Below, one piece after another: positions 53,816 through 64,000 of a stretch of 64,000 nt of DNA. How positions within the stretch are numbered: position 1 is the first letter of the stretch; each line of letters opens with the position of its first letter. The position numbers were made by a program, and so were the translations under genes. The DNA is from Coprinellus micaceus (lineage: Eukaryota > Basidiomycota > Agaricomycetes > Agaricales > Psathyrellaceae), in contig OX596339.1 of NCBI GenBank assembly GCA_951394405.1, positions 3,038,001 to 3,102,000 on the forward strand. Reading direction: 5' to 3'. The notes beneath the pieces were generated by a model. That model was not told the origin of the DNA. It worked only from the letters and a program-made list of their open reading frames with translations, and made no database searches.

Positions 53816-56469
53816 CACCTAGGTCACCCCAGCTGGCCGGCTCTAAGCCGGACCCAGCTGGCCCCAGCTCCCCGGCTTAGAGCCGGCCAGCTTGGCAGGC
53901 AGCTGGGCTGGGCTGGGCCGGCTGGCGTCTGGCTCAGCTAAAATAGCTGAGCTGGGCGTGGAGCTGAGCTGAGCGTGGGGTTAGCTCAGCTCATTGACAG
54001 TGGGCTGAGCTGTCATGCAAGCTGAGCTGAGCCAGCTGGGGAGAGCTGGGTCGCCCTCAGCTCAGGCTGGGGGTAGCCCAGCTCCACACTTGTAATTATT
54101 TCTGATTCCATTTTTAGAGCCCCAGCTGAGCTTACGCAGCTCAGCTAGCTCTGCCTAGCTGAGCTGTGAAGCTGAGCTCCTGTCACGCTCCTGTCACGCT
54201 TTGTGTATGTTTGTATTTGTTTGTCACGCCCATGTCACACCTCGCCAAATTTGATTATGACATCATGTAAGCTAAAAATAAATGTGATGTCATGCTGATA
54301 AGATCTATCTGTGATGTCATGATTTTCAGGCACAGGATGATGTCACACTCATTTAGATAAGAAACAAACAGATCGCGATGAGCCCGATCACATGCAGTTC
54401 TTGGCCGATAAGGGTGATTTTGATATCGTTCGAAAGCCCTCATTCGGGGCTTTTCAATGTAAGTAACCCCGCTTGAACCTCATCAATCCAACTGTCAAAA
54501 ATCAGCATTTTCGTCTATTTCTCATAATTTGAGTACTTGCGAGCCCAGTTTCCACCTCAATGCCTGCTGTCTGATGCATGTTTGTTGTATTGATGGAATG
54601 GGAATGGTGCAGGGCCTCTGCCATAGCCCTCATACCCCTTTTATCTATACCTGATCTTTGTAAAACAACTGAAAACTGTAAAATCCTGGTGATCTGCATG
54701 TGTGAAGGTCATTTCATGGCCCCATAAAGCTTTGAACGACACGCTACATATTGAAAAGTGTTACATGTGTCCTACACTACCTTTTACATCATCTCTCCCC
54801 TCTTAAATCCACACCAGTCCTGCTGAATTCAGCTCAAAGTGCCAAAAACGATGAGCAACAGCTATATTCATGCCCATTCAGTATGATGCAGACCGTGAGA
54901 AGGTTGACTACCATGCACATAAAAATTAGGCCTCCAAACGATGCAGAATACAAAAGACCGGAAAGGAAACGGACCACACATGCCCAAGATATAGGAGGAA
55001 CAGTGCTGACTTGGAGCAGTTGTGCTGAACAACTTTGCACTTGGGTTACAACTGGTACCAAGTGGGCGGTTTGGTCAATATCTTGGTAATGGGTGGTCCG
55101 TTGGCTTAGGTGTCTTTTGAGATTTGTATTTGTGGATGACCTCCTCCCAATTACCTAAATTATAAAGCGTGGGAACCATTACAGGCGCCCCAAACCCGCA
55201 ATATATCGGTTTTCACACAACTTGCTTGGGACCTGATTGCAATGGATGGTGCTGGTCTGGTACTTGGAGCTGTGGTTTATACCACGTGAGATCACTGTCC
55301 CAATAGCCTTTGGGTGATCCAAAAGTATCTGTTCGAAAGCCCATGCAATAGAACAAGCACGCATGTGCCATACACACCACCATATGAGGTCAGGCAAATT
55401 TGATGGGGGGTTCTTGTGTGATTTATTGGTGATAGCAAATAGCTGGGTGATTACACTGCATGTGTTTGCCAGCCCCCAATGTCAAAATCGGTTCGCTAAT
55501 AACCCAAATACATCTGAACCTCAGTGTGTAAGGGATTGTCGCATGCTGGTACTGGCCCTCGCATACCATCCAATGGGGTCAGGGAAATTTAAGGGTGTCC
55601 TCTTGTGTGATTTATGGGTGGTAGCAGGTGGCAGGGTGATCACATTGCATGTGTCCACTTGCCCCTATGGCCAAAACCTGTCTTCTAATTATCCAAATAC
55701 CCCTGCAGCCCAGTATGTTATGTGTAGTCATGCAGTAGTACATGCCCTCCTGTTTGCACATCACATTGTGTGCCAAAATAACCTAAACAGTGTCCTCACA
55801 AAGCCCGGAATTTTGAAATCCGCCATTTGGCATCCGTGGGAGCCAGATTTGACATCGCAACAAACATCCCCAAATAGACATTGACAAGGGCTTTCTAACG
55901 ATACCAAAATCATCCTTATCGGCCAAGAATTGACTCTGATATCAGGCATGCGATTTTGCATACTCTTATCTAAATGAGTGTCATTTCCGATCTCAGATCT
56001 GCATGACATCATATCTATTTGTGTAGGTATGACATCATCATTTGTTTGTTTGTCATGTTTGTCATTGTTTGTTGTGTCACACACTGGTCACATCTGTCAC
56101 AGTGTGACTGTAACACCCAAGCTGAGCTCACCTGGGTGTCAGCTCAGCTGTAGGGTCCAGCTCAGCTGGATAGCCTGGTACGATGGGAGGAACTTGTACT
56201 GGAGCTGAGCTTCACACGCTCAAGCTGAGCCCCCATGGTGCAAGCAGCTCAGCTCCTTGCATCAGCTGGATGACTCTCAGCTTGGCTGGGAACAGCTCAG
56301 CTCAGCTGGATATGCACCAGCCCACAGCTGAGCTGACGTGTTTTTAGCTGAGCTCGGACCCAGCCGGCCCAGCCCAGCCCAGCTGCCTGCCAAGCTGGCC
56401 GGCTCTAAGCCGGGGAGCTGGGGCCAGCTGGGTCCGGCTTAGAGCCGGCCAGCTGGGGTGACCTAGGTG
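53816..56469. mobile_element. DNA transposon, 2,654 bp, long inverted ends, 7-bp target duplication
   Basis: Ends are CACCTAGGTCACCCCAGCTG and its inverted copy, and inverted similarity extends about 600 bp inward from each side: GCTGAGCT/GCTGGCC-rich outer parts, then TGACATCAT-rich parts. The element is flanked by GACAGTA on both sides (53809-53815 and 56470-56476). No open frame resembles a transposase; the longest internal frame is 173 codons (55363-55884) and overlaps tandem repeats. It is therefore non-autonomous or decayed. A 7- or 8-bp target duplication would fit the hAT group, but the ends do not match hAT termini that I know, so I leave it unassigned. Confidence 0.85.
55375..55760. 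repeat. two imperfect direct repeats of about 190 bp inside the transposon
   Basis: CTTGTGTGATTTAT is followed by GGTG-TAGCA, GGGTGAT-ACA and TTGCATGTGT in both units, at about 55410-55470 and 55600-55660. The repeats are diverged by roughly a quarter of positions. Confidence 0.6.
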
Positions 56470-59139
56470 GACAGTACACCATAATCAAGGCCCTTGCGGC
56501 AACTTTGACTACAGCCCTCAGACCCTTACCCGACCGAGGTGAGGTTCTGGCGCTCTGGCACCGAGGTGGCGTCCATTCACAACCTTTTAACTGAGACCGC
56601 CCGAGGTTCAGAGTTCCCCAGGTTGCTGGTGGTTCTGCATGTATAACCTTTGAGCTTGGTCGTGCTCCGTGACCATGGGCCCCCCTCTTGCGGTGCGCGG
56701 TTGTGTATCGTCGAGCCCGCGCTTCCCACTGATCCCTGTGATGGCCGGCATCAGTGATGTCCTTCAGAACTTGGAACCAGGCGCATACATACTGCAGGTG
56801 GGTAAAAACACACTGTATGAAACTTCGTGACATCTGTTCTCTTATAACCCACGCTATTGCACCTGCTGCTCAGACTCTAGCGAAGGGTGACTTTGTTACG
56901 ATCATCACGCGTCTCGCCGATATGAGAAGCACAGTGTTCTCGGCTTTGCTTGGCGGAGTTAGCGAGTCTTCACTTCTCGATACGTAGTGGTTCAAAAGAA
57001 GCATCCATTGGCACCCACGTAGTCCCGAGGCAACGGTTTCGGGCACCGGGAGCTACTTGAGACGCCCAAACGACACTTCAAGCAATCGCGTGTCGGTACG
57101 CATATGTATGTAGGCCTTGCCGACCCCAATGACAACATTAAAAGCCCTAGCTCGAGCCTACTGGATAAACACACGATTCGTGCTACTGCCCGACGCAGCC
57201 AATTACAGCATCACTGGCGCAGAAAGCGGAAACAGGGACTCGGTAGTGAACCCTTCGCCCCCATCGACTCGACGGACCTGCTACGGAGCGAATAGTTCCA
57301 AAAGACAGCCTCGAGGGCTTTCCGGGCCCTTCCGAGCCCTCGAAGCCCAGCGTTCACTGTTGTGCCTGACCTTGAGGGAGAGTGGAGCAAGTAGAGGCTG
57401 GAAACGACGTACTCGTAAATCCCATTCAACAGATAGCGTTGCTAGCCTGTGGTATCACCCAGAGTCGAACAAGTGGTAGTAGGCGACGGCTCCAGTTCAA
57501 GGACTCGGTCCAACGCTGGGTAGTAACTTGTGCTCGCTAACGCAGCACATCCACTCGACAGCCCGAGGTCCTCACTGAGTTTTGTGAGATTGACTTGGAT
57601 GAGGACCAGGCATTGGGAGAACCTACACAAGTATCGCGGTATGCATTTGCGCTCTTTTGGCTTGCGGACATATAGTGCTCAGTGTAGTCATCGAGGACCT
57701 GCTCCTAGCACCGAGAGTCGTATTTAGAACAGTGGTAAGCGCCCAGCAGCGGACTCCAAATTGTGTTCCCACCTTTGGCCGCTGGAGCTGCAAAGGTATC
57801 GCATAATCAGGGGGTTATGGCGCTCTAGTATCGCATCGACCAGGCGCCTGCCACACTACAGCCTGCCTCTGCGCTTGGTAGTGCGCGTTGCGTTGTTATC
57901 GGGTTGGGTGGGGACGGCGCTATTCGGCGGTGCATGGAAAGGGGGCCATAACATGAACTAAAACGAAAACGAAAACGAATTTCATCTATCCTATTGCTGC
58001 ACAGCACCTCAGCGAGGTGTCTGGGGGCCTCCATCGGCCACACTGCCACAGTCACCATGACACACGGGGCCAGAATGCAGCTCCAACAGGCTGGATCCAA
58101 CCCGTCCTTCCAGCCGTATCGATGGTTAGCTACGGTCCTCAGGGCATTCTCCAGGAAGACCGACGAAAGTTGAGAGGTGTGCGATTCAAAGTGGCGTATC
58201 GCAAGGCTTGAACGACCAACCCTATTCACGGCGTAGCCAGGCATCTCGGGCATGAACCCCATGGGCGCTATTAAATATCGCCTGTGCACTGCACAGGATC
58301 GGGCCCGATGCGAATCTTCCACAGCCCCATCCAGTTCGCCGTCTTGTCGGCGGCTATGCGCGTTTAATTTGGGGGTTTGTAGAGCCCCGTTCACGTCGGA
58401 TGGTCGGCGGAAGTGGATGTGTACTACGCCCTGATCAGCGAAGACGACGTTTTTAAGTGCAGCGCAATGTTTATGCACTACCCACAAGCTCGAGGTCACG
58501 TTGGTATTGACATTACGTTCAGGTTGGCCCCTGAGGTGAGAGGGGAAGGAAATGGGCACTCACAGCCTTCATACGTAAATTTAGTCAGGTGTCCGACCCA
58601 GGGTGAAAGTCGTGGCCCGTTGTAGACTCAAGTTAGGAGGTCTCGCGGCGCAAACGTCCGTTCTGCCGACCAAATCTCCACCTAAATCTAGTGATTGGGC
58701 CGCGAAATGAAGCTGACCTAAGGCGCCCTCTCGTTATTGAGCGAGTCAAACGGGGTCTTAACATGTTACCGCTGTGGTCAAAAGACGCAAATCGATAACA
58801 TCTTGGCCTCATGTGGCAGGTACGGGATCGGGATTGCATCCGAATTCACGTCTGAACTTCGCCGTCTTCGGGCGCCAATCACTCGATCCTGATGCCATCG
58901 AAGGCTCGTGTCGGGTTGTTTGGCAAAGCGTACCCCAAGATAGGCTTTTCGACAATTGTATTGCACGCCTCGATTCCGAGTCACCGAGCTGCGTACAGGT
59001 AAACCTCATTCCTTTTCGGACATAGGGTTACTGAGGACCTCCTACGACTATATAATTGACATCGATCTGCCCCCCGGAACTCCTCAGTTCTCTTTCCTTT
59101 CCATCCGCCCTTAGTTCAGTCGCCACACCGCACAACCTC
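56470..59139. other. 2.7 kb without a supported gene
   Basis: A 244-codon minus-strand frame (57825-58559) and shorter plus frames are present, but none has a domain, signal peptide or consistent splice context. The last 90 bp contain a TATATAATT element (59049-59057) that fits the promoter of the next gene. Confidence 0.45.
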
Positions 59140-60156
59140 ATGGACCCCGGCCAGCAGAACACCTCCTTCCCCCAAGCCCCCGACTCTTCTAACCCCCCTC
59201 GCTACGGCAGCCTTCCCGTCGACGTTAGCACTTCCCCTCACCACGCGAACGCACTCTGGGCCCGCGATGCCACCCCTGACGAGGGTGGGGAGACCCACTC
59301 TCAGAGCTCAACTATCAAGCCCCGCCATTTCCAGGCGAAGAGCAGGGGACCCGTTGCTGAGGGTGCCCGCGCTGAAGAGCCCGCCTCGCATGCCAGTGAG
59401 TTCGAGGCTGCGGAGTATGAGCCCCACGAAGTCTTCATGGGCGAGCGCAACTTTCACCTGGACCAATACGTGTACGATGGCTCCATCGGTCAGGAGCAGC
59501 TCGTCCCCCATAACCCTCATGCCACAACGGTGTTCTTCGGGGGCCAACGCCCTATCCCTGTCCAAGGAATTCCCCAAGCCTACATCCACGGCGGTCGTCC
59601 TCCCCAGTCCTTCGCCAGTGGAATCAACTCCCGCGTCATGCACGGCGATAACTTCCCAGGAGAAGAGGCCGCTCAGGCTACTGGAGACAGGGGTGTCAGG
59701 AGCCGCCTGAAGTGCCTCGTCGGGAAGGACTCGAAGGGCAAGGAGAAGGTCCCCGGAGGCCCCGAGTCCACCCCCTCCAGCCATGGGGGATCCGGTATCG
59801 CGTCTGGCTCCGGCACCCCTGGAGGGCATGGTACGTTAGGTGGTGGTGCGTCCTACTACCCGCCTTACCCTAACGTCGCCCACCCCTCCCTGGCTGGGCC
59901 CGTCACTGCCCCCGCCTTGACGCCTAATGCCGTCTCCTCGGGCGCTGCTGCCACTCCCGCCTGGACCCCCGCTTTATTCAAGACGGAGGAGCTGGGCAAC
60001 TTCATGAGGTACGATTATTGGTACCAGGTCTTCCGATCCTCGAGGGAGTTCCGCGGTTCCGACAGCGAGTTGAAGAAGCTCATTTGGCTCATTATTGTCT
60101 ACTTGCACGACTCCGTCGGATTCGTCACCCCCGCCGACACCTTCGAGTCTGAGTAA
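59140..60156 (+). CDS. uncharacterised low-complexity protein
   Basis: Intronless 338-codon gene from the ATG at 59140, with strong G/C-ending codon bias. The first 230 residues are hydrophilic and disordered-looking (Pro, Ser, Gly, His). A Gly/Ser-rich segment (residues 225-260) is followed by an Ala/Pro stretch. The last 55 residues look structured: NFMRYDYWYQVFRSSREFRG, LKKLIWLIIVYLHDSVGF. A TATATAATT lies about 85 bp upstream. Located in the spacer between the inverted arms. I recognise no family; it may be a lineage-specific effector-like or nuclear protein. Confidence 0.65.
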   Translation: MDPGQQNTSFPQAPDSSNPPRYGSLPVDVSTSPHHANALWARDATPDEGGETHSQSSTIKPRHFQAKSRGPVAEGARAEEPASHASEFEAAEYEPHEVFMGERNFHLDQYVYDGSIGQEQLVPHNPHATTVFFGGQRPIPVQGIPQAYIHGGRPPQSFASGINSRVMHGDNFPGEEAAQATGDRGVRSRLKCLVGKDSKGKEKVPGGPESTPSSHGGSGIASGSGTPGGHGTLGGGASYYPPYPNVAHPSLAGPVTAPALTPNAVSSGAAATPAWTPALFKTEELGNFMRYDYWYQVFRSSREFRGSDSELKKLIWLIIVYLHDSVGFVTPADTFESE

Positions 60157-61366
60157 ACGATGGCGGGGTACTCGAGGGGATGCTCAACACGTCCATCCCT
60201 CTCGGCTTCCGTCTAGCGGCTCTCCACCATCACTCCTTCGGCGTTGACCTCGCGTTCCTTCAATGTCGACATCGCGTTCTTTCGACATCGACATCGCCGT
60301 CCTCTGCCTCTATCATTTCTCCATTTCACTTTCTATCACCTATCACCCATCACCTATCACCAGAACGTGGCGGCTAAGTAATTCGTCTGTTCTCTCTCCT
60401 CTATGCACCACCGTCTCGTCAACATATTCCTCCTGGTCTGTATCCCTCGTCTCGTGAACATGTCGCTCGTGAACATGTCGCTCGTTGCCTCCTGTACGCC
60501 TCGTATCCTCAAGACACTCTTACAACATGTTGCTCGTTACCTCCTGTACGCCTGCCAGACTCCCTGAACCCATGTTGCTTCACCCCCTCCTGTACTCGTA
60601 GTAGTATCTGCACCAATATCATTGTTTTTAGTACCCCCGACTCTCGCCTTCAAGTGGTAAAGCAGATTGATTGTGCCAATCATTGATCCAAATCATTCAG
60701 GTTTGAACCGTCACCTCTATGTCTCTCGCCACCATCACCTACGAGCAAACAAGGCTCACTTACTTCACCGCCCTGAGCCCGTATTCACAGGCTCCAGCCG
60801 ATAAAGGTGGTCATGCACCCTCGCGTGCGATGAATCACCGGGGCCAGCTCGAGCTCGACATATCGGCGACCAAGGGTCAACAGGTGTTTAGACGGAGTGC
60901 GACTACAACCCACAAAGTCGTTACCACAGTCACTTCGTCGTCTATTGCCAGGACTCTTGAACTAGCTACGAGATGACACGGGTGGAAATTCGGGGCCCCG
61001 ACTCCATCATGGTAGCTACGGGCCATTCAGACGGAGTAGGTTCGTATCTTTCCCTCTCCTAAATGTGATCTGAATCTAAACGAAGCCCTGCCCAACAGCC
61101 AACTCGAAGGCCCCTGCTGGAAGATTGGGGAGCGGTCCGTCTGCACGAGCCGGCAAGGGCGCACATCAGTCGACCCACGACGCTCGCATGGAATCGTTCT
61201 CGTCGGCGTGACGAAGGAACCAAGAAGGAATGGCACCCCCAGGGGCGTCCGTACCAAGCCCTTGGGGAAAGGATTCTCGGCGTCGAGCTATGTCAAGCGC
61301 CGCCCCCCAACGTCCCCTTCTCTCCTTCAAAAATCACCCCTACGATGCGAAGCATAACTTAGTACC
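60157..61366. other. no supported gene
   Basis: About 1.2 kb. CGT-rich short motif repetition (CTCGTGAACATGTCGCTCGT and variants) occurs at about 60445-60545. No coding frame above 85 codons. Confidence 0.5.
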
Positions 61367-62293
61367 CTACCAAATCGCATCCACCTGACACGGCCCTGGT
61401 ACCCACTTCCGAGCCAATATCAACATCTTCTCCGCTGTGTCTCCAACCCCTCTCCCATATTCCCTCGCAAACCCAACATCCGTCGGCCGTATCCTCTCGA
61501 CCATCCCACAGTCCAACTCACTCCTCTTGGGACCCCTATTGCTCACCAACCCCGCCCCGGAGACACTTCCAATACCCCAAGTCGAAGTGCAGGAAACCTC
61601 CACCCCGAAGATCCAAACCACAAAAACACTAAATTCGCCCTCCACGAGACGAGACTCGTATCCAAGTTGGTGCGATAGTAGAAATCGACTTTCGACAATT
61701 ACAAGGTTAACGACGCCTGAGACGCACCCGAGCCCTGAACACTCGCCGTTTCGAGATAGTGCCCGGAAGCATATCGTGAGTTGCACACTGTAACAGGGGA
61801 TGTGCACAGGAGGGCAGTGTCGGAAGCTGGACGGCAGCAAGGGTACGCAGTGGCGTGGAAGCCCTCGGACGGTGGGCGTGTCACGGAGGGACGTGGCTGC
61901 CCAGGGCATGGGAAGGGGACGGGTGAAGACAATCGACGGTCGACACGTCTTCAGTCGAGGACAGCACAATCCCCTCTTCCTTTCCCGGATACAACTTGAA
62001 TCTGAAAGCGGTTGTAGAACTTCGCCAAGCCTTGAAGCTCTCAGGGTTCGGCAGGTCTCCTCCGCAAATTTCAAGACGACAGTCCCTCCATTGTGAAGTG
62101 ATCGCAAAGGCCGGCTGCAGGGCGTAATTCTCCCTCTCCCCCTCGTTGACGAGCTGCCTTGAGTTCCAGAACGCAGAAAGGAGAGGAGTCGACGTGAGAA
62201 GAGGTCCGCGCTCGCCGACGTCGACGACAGTGTGGACTCGCATGCCACCTTCACCGTGCTACTCACACGGAAACTGCCCGTTGGCCTATCCAC
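61367..62293 (-). CDS. hypothetical protein (weak)
   Basis: Open minus-strand frame of 308 codons. The C-terminal part looks protein-like (NRGPKRSELDCGMVERIRPT, then FAREYGRGVGDTAEKM). The N-terminal half is Arg/Ser-rich, and a better-looking peptide runs in another frame there (ALQPAFAITSQWRDCRLEIC), so the true gene is probably spliced, with a 5' exon in that frame. I could not find a definite splice pair and recognise no domain. Confidence 0.4.
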   Translation of the reverse strand: MDRPTGSFRVSSTVKVACESTLSSTSASADLFSRRLLSFLRSGTQGSSSTRGRGRITPCSRPLRSLHNGGTVVLKFAEETCRTLRASRLGEVLQPLSDSSCIRERKRGLCCPRLKTCRPSIVFTRPLPMPWAATSLRDTPTVRGLPRHCVPLLPSSFRHCPPVHIPCYSVQLTICFRALSRNGECSGLGCVSGVVNLVIVESRFLLSHQLGYESRLVEGEFSVFVVWIFGVEVSCTSTWGIGSVSGAGLVSNRGPKRSELDCGMVERIRPTDVGFAREYGRGVGDTAEKMLILARKWVPGPCQVDAIW

Positions 62294-62744
62294 TGCCTAC
62301 GCACTCGATACAAAGGCCAAGACAGCGTCTAGATAGGGAGTTGGGATCGCATTCCACGTCGTCGAAGCAAGCGAGCGTATTCCGTAGTGTGGTGGTGCGG
62401 CGGTTGTCGATGTGAAAGAGGCGGGGCGTTGGGCTTCGTTTTCAGTCCTGGGCGTTGGGTTGGAGTTTCTATGGCTGCTGGATGATGAAGCTTTGTTCAA
62501 AGGGCGAGGCATTATGTTACCGCCAGGGTATAATCCGCCAGCATACGAACACCTCACTCTGGCTGGGTGACTTTCCGGCAGGTTGGAACCACAATCAGTG
62601 TTTACACGGTGCAGACAGAGTGCCACCAAGAACGATGAATCGATTTCTGTGGGAGAATTGGAGCCTGGGGTTTTGAGCTCCACGATTTCCGTGCCTCATT
62701 CGCACATGTCTCTCGTTGATGCTCGTAGGCGTTTTCTTTTGAAG

Positions 62745-63434
62745 ATGCCGACGACCCTAAAAGGGAAACTTTGGCCCGCGGGCATCTATGTCCCTGGCAC
62801 CACGAGGTAGAATCGAGTCTTGGGCGAGCTTTCATATGCGATACGCTCTTCGTGTTCGCTGACTGGATTATCTTCTTTCAGATTGGCAGAGCCCATCCCC
62901 CTCCTCACCATGTTCAAAGGGGGAGAAGTATTGCAATCAAAAAGATTTAATCCACCAGTATATCAACATCCCGCTGTCACTGAAGCGACTTTCCAACATG
63001 TCGCAACCACAATCAGCGTCTACAAAGTCACCCGGTACTCCTGGGATGTGGCTGAGGACGACGAATCGATTTCGGAGGAGGAACTACTGGCTAAGCGTAT
63101 CGATTTATGGGAGGCTGAGGTAGCACTCCAGGGCCTGATTGATGGCGTAGACAAGCTCCCCCCTGCTTCTCGTCAACAGCTCGTTGTTCTGTTCTACGAG
63201 GCGCATTGCCAAGGTGAGCCCCATGTCGCCTCGCCTCGCTCATGGATCATAATAACATCAGCTTTCCCCAAATTGCAACGCTTTCCAGAGCTTAATGTGC
63301 GCCTACACCCTCAAATCGTTGTGATCCCTAAGAAGCGTTTCAAATCCGACTCCGACACGGAATCGGAGGATGAGCTCGACATCGGCGGAACATACACCTA
63401 TTACTACGGAACAGAAGACTCGGAATCGCCTTGA
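62745..63434 (+). CDS. hypothetical protein, copy in right inverted arm
   Basis: Exons 62745-62806, 62882-63213 and 63289-63434 encode the same 179 residues as the copy at 52492-53181. The frame upstream of this ATG stays open into unique sequence (SHMSLVDARRRFLLK), so this copy could start further upstream than the left one. The identity between copies extends through introns and 3' flank, which indicates a recent duplication rather than selection on the protein. Confidence 0.65.
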
Positions 63435-63667
63435 ACCTGTGTCGCCCGGTGGTTTATCACCCAATAGCTGGTCATTGGGCGATTCTTGTCATTAGGGGGA
63501 ACCGCACCAACCTTCGTGTATGGTTGTCGTCGTCGTCCTCGCCGCCGCCGCCGCCTCCTCCCTCTCCCTCTCTCTTTGTACACCGCATCCCGAACCTGAA
63601 CTCATCATGTATACCACCTTTATTTCATGACATTTCTATTCTGTCGCCACCGACGCTTCTGTAGCTT

Positions 63668-63958
63668 TTAAGTTACTTGAGAATATGTACTCCTAGGGCT
63701 AAATTTCTCGTTATGATAGATGGTGGCGAGCTTCTCAAACGCCCCAAGATTCACTTTGAACCGTGTGCCGCCTTCGCATCTATCACCACTCTCCACCCCT
63801 ATGAAACCCAAGCTCGGCGCTCGCTGAGTAGGTACTTGGGCTATGCATCGGCGAGCGATCACTTGACCCTCGAGTTGGCTGCGCGTAAGTTGGAACCCAC
63901 CACCATCTGCTCCACCCTTGTACCGTGGTCTCGGGTTTCCTCGGGCTAGAAACGACAC
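63668..63958. other. uncertain frames downstream of the arm gene
   Basis: Overlapping frames on both strands. The plus-strand one (LVMIDGGELLKRPKIHFEPC, then RSLSRYLGYASASDHLTLEL) is followed by a GTAAGT donor near 63884 and looks more protein-like, so it may be an exon of a second gene within the repeat. Mirrored at about 51968-52258. Confidence 0.3.
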
Positions 63959-64000
63959 ATAGTGGCCAAGGCCCGACTCAATATGCCTTATACCTCTTCT

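Larger units (their letters stand above)
62732..64000 (+). repeat. right arm of the long inverted repeat, running off the window
   Basis: Reverse complement of 51926-53194 over its full visible length. The true outer boundary lies beyond 64000. The right arm's inner boundary at TTTTCTTTT (62732-62740) lies 13 bp upstream of the gene's start codon. Confidence 0.92.

Noticed and set aside
57825..58559. 244-codon minus-strand frame
   Set aside because: No domain, no codon bias like neighbouring genes, many Arg/His and no splice or promoter support; probably chance.
60640..60720. tRNA-like stretch with AGTGGTAAAGCA and GGTTTGAACC
   Set aside because: The T-loop has TTTGA instead of TTCGA, no acceptor stem pairs across the ends, and the presumed anticodon stem folds with the wrong loop size.

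Overview
The window reads as nuclear DNA of a basidiomycete fungus, most likely an Agaricomycete. The genes have many short introns (about 50-80 nt, GT or occasionally GC donors). Several products belong to families that, from general knowledge, are largely Agaricomycete: DUF7918 proteins, DUF6698, NACHT NTPases, UstYa/DUF3328 proteins and a seven-helix membrane protein. Exon coordinates were worked out by hand from splice signals, phase and comparison between paralogues; no search was run.

Layout. 0.8-2.0 kb: homoserine O-acetyltransferase (minus). 3.4-6.3 kb: NACHT NTPase crossed by a 200-N gap (minus). 9.1-17.1 kb: five tandem DUF7918 genes (A-E, plus), four with C-terminal psi-K-x-E sumoylation-like sites and, in three, VIDLT-type SUMO-interaction motifs. 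17.8-24.3 kb: a possible ribosomally synthesised peptide (RiPP) locus. It holds a UstYa-like protein that has lost its motif histidines, a secreted precursor of twelve ~18-residue repeats, a short membrane protein, a UstYa-like protein with both HxxHC motifs (all minus), and a divergently transcribed secreted proline-iminopeptidase-like hydrolase (plus). 25.5-29.8 kb: seven-helix membrane protein, a small frameshifted gene and a proline-rich conserved protein. 30.3-37.2 kb: three more DUF7918 relatives (F, G, H, minus), the last apparently lacking its 5' half, with two small terminal-inverted-repeat elements between F and G. 38.8-44.3 kb: two dispersed or tandem duplicated pairs of lineage-specific genes. 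45.4-47.0 kb: DUF6698 gene. 50.0-51.6 kb: a decayed polyubiquitin-like tandem array. 51.9-64.0 kb: two inverted arms of 1,269 bp that look identical, each with the same gene, enclosing a 2.65-kb terminal-inverted-repeat transposon with a 7-bp target duplication and one low-complexity gene. The right arm runs off the window.

How genes may work together (inference). The four minus-strand genes at 17.8-22.6 kb resemble ascomycete dikaritin loci: a secreted repeat precursor beside UstYa oxidases, with a possible trimming peptidase across a shared promoter region. The DUF7918 family combines a conserved N-terminal beta-rich domain with tails that look both sumoylatable and SUMO-binding, which suggests nuclear SUMO-dependent assembly. 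The rest looks like an accessory region shaped by duplication and transposition.
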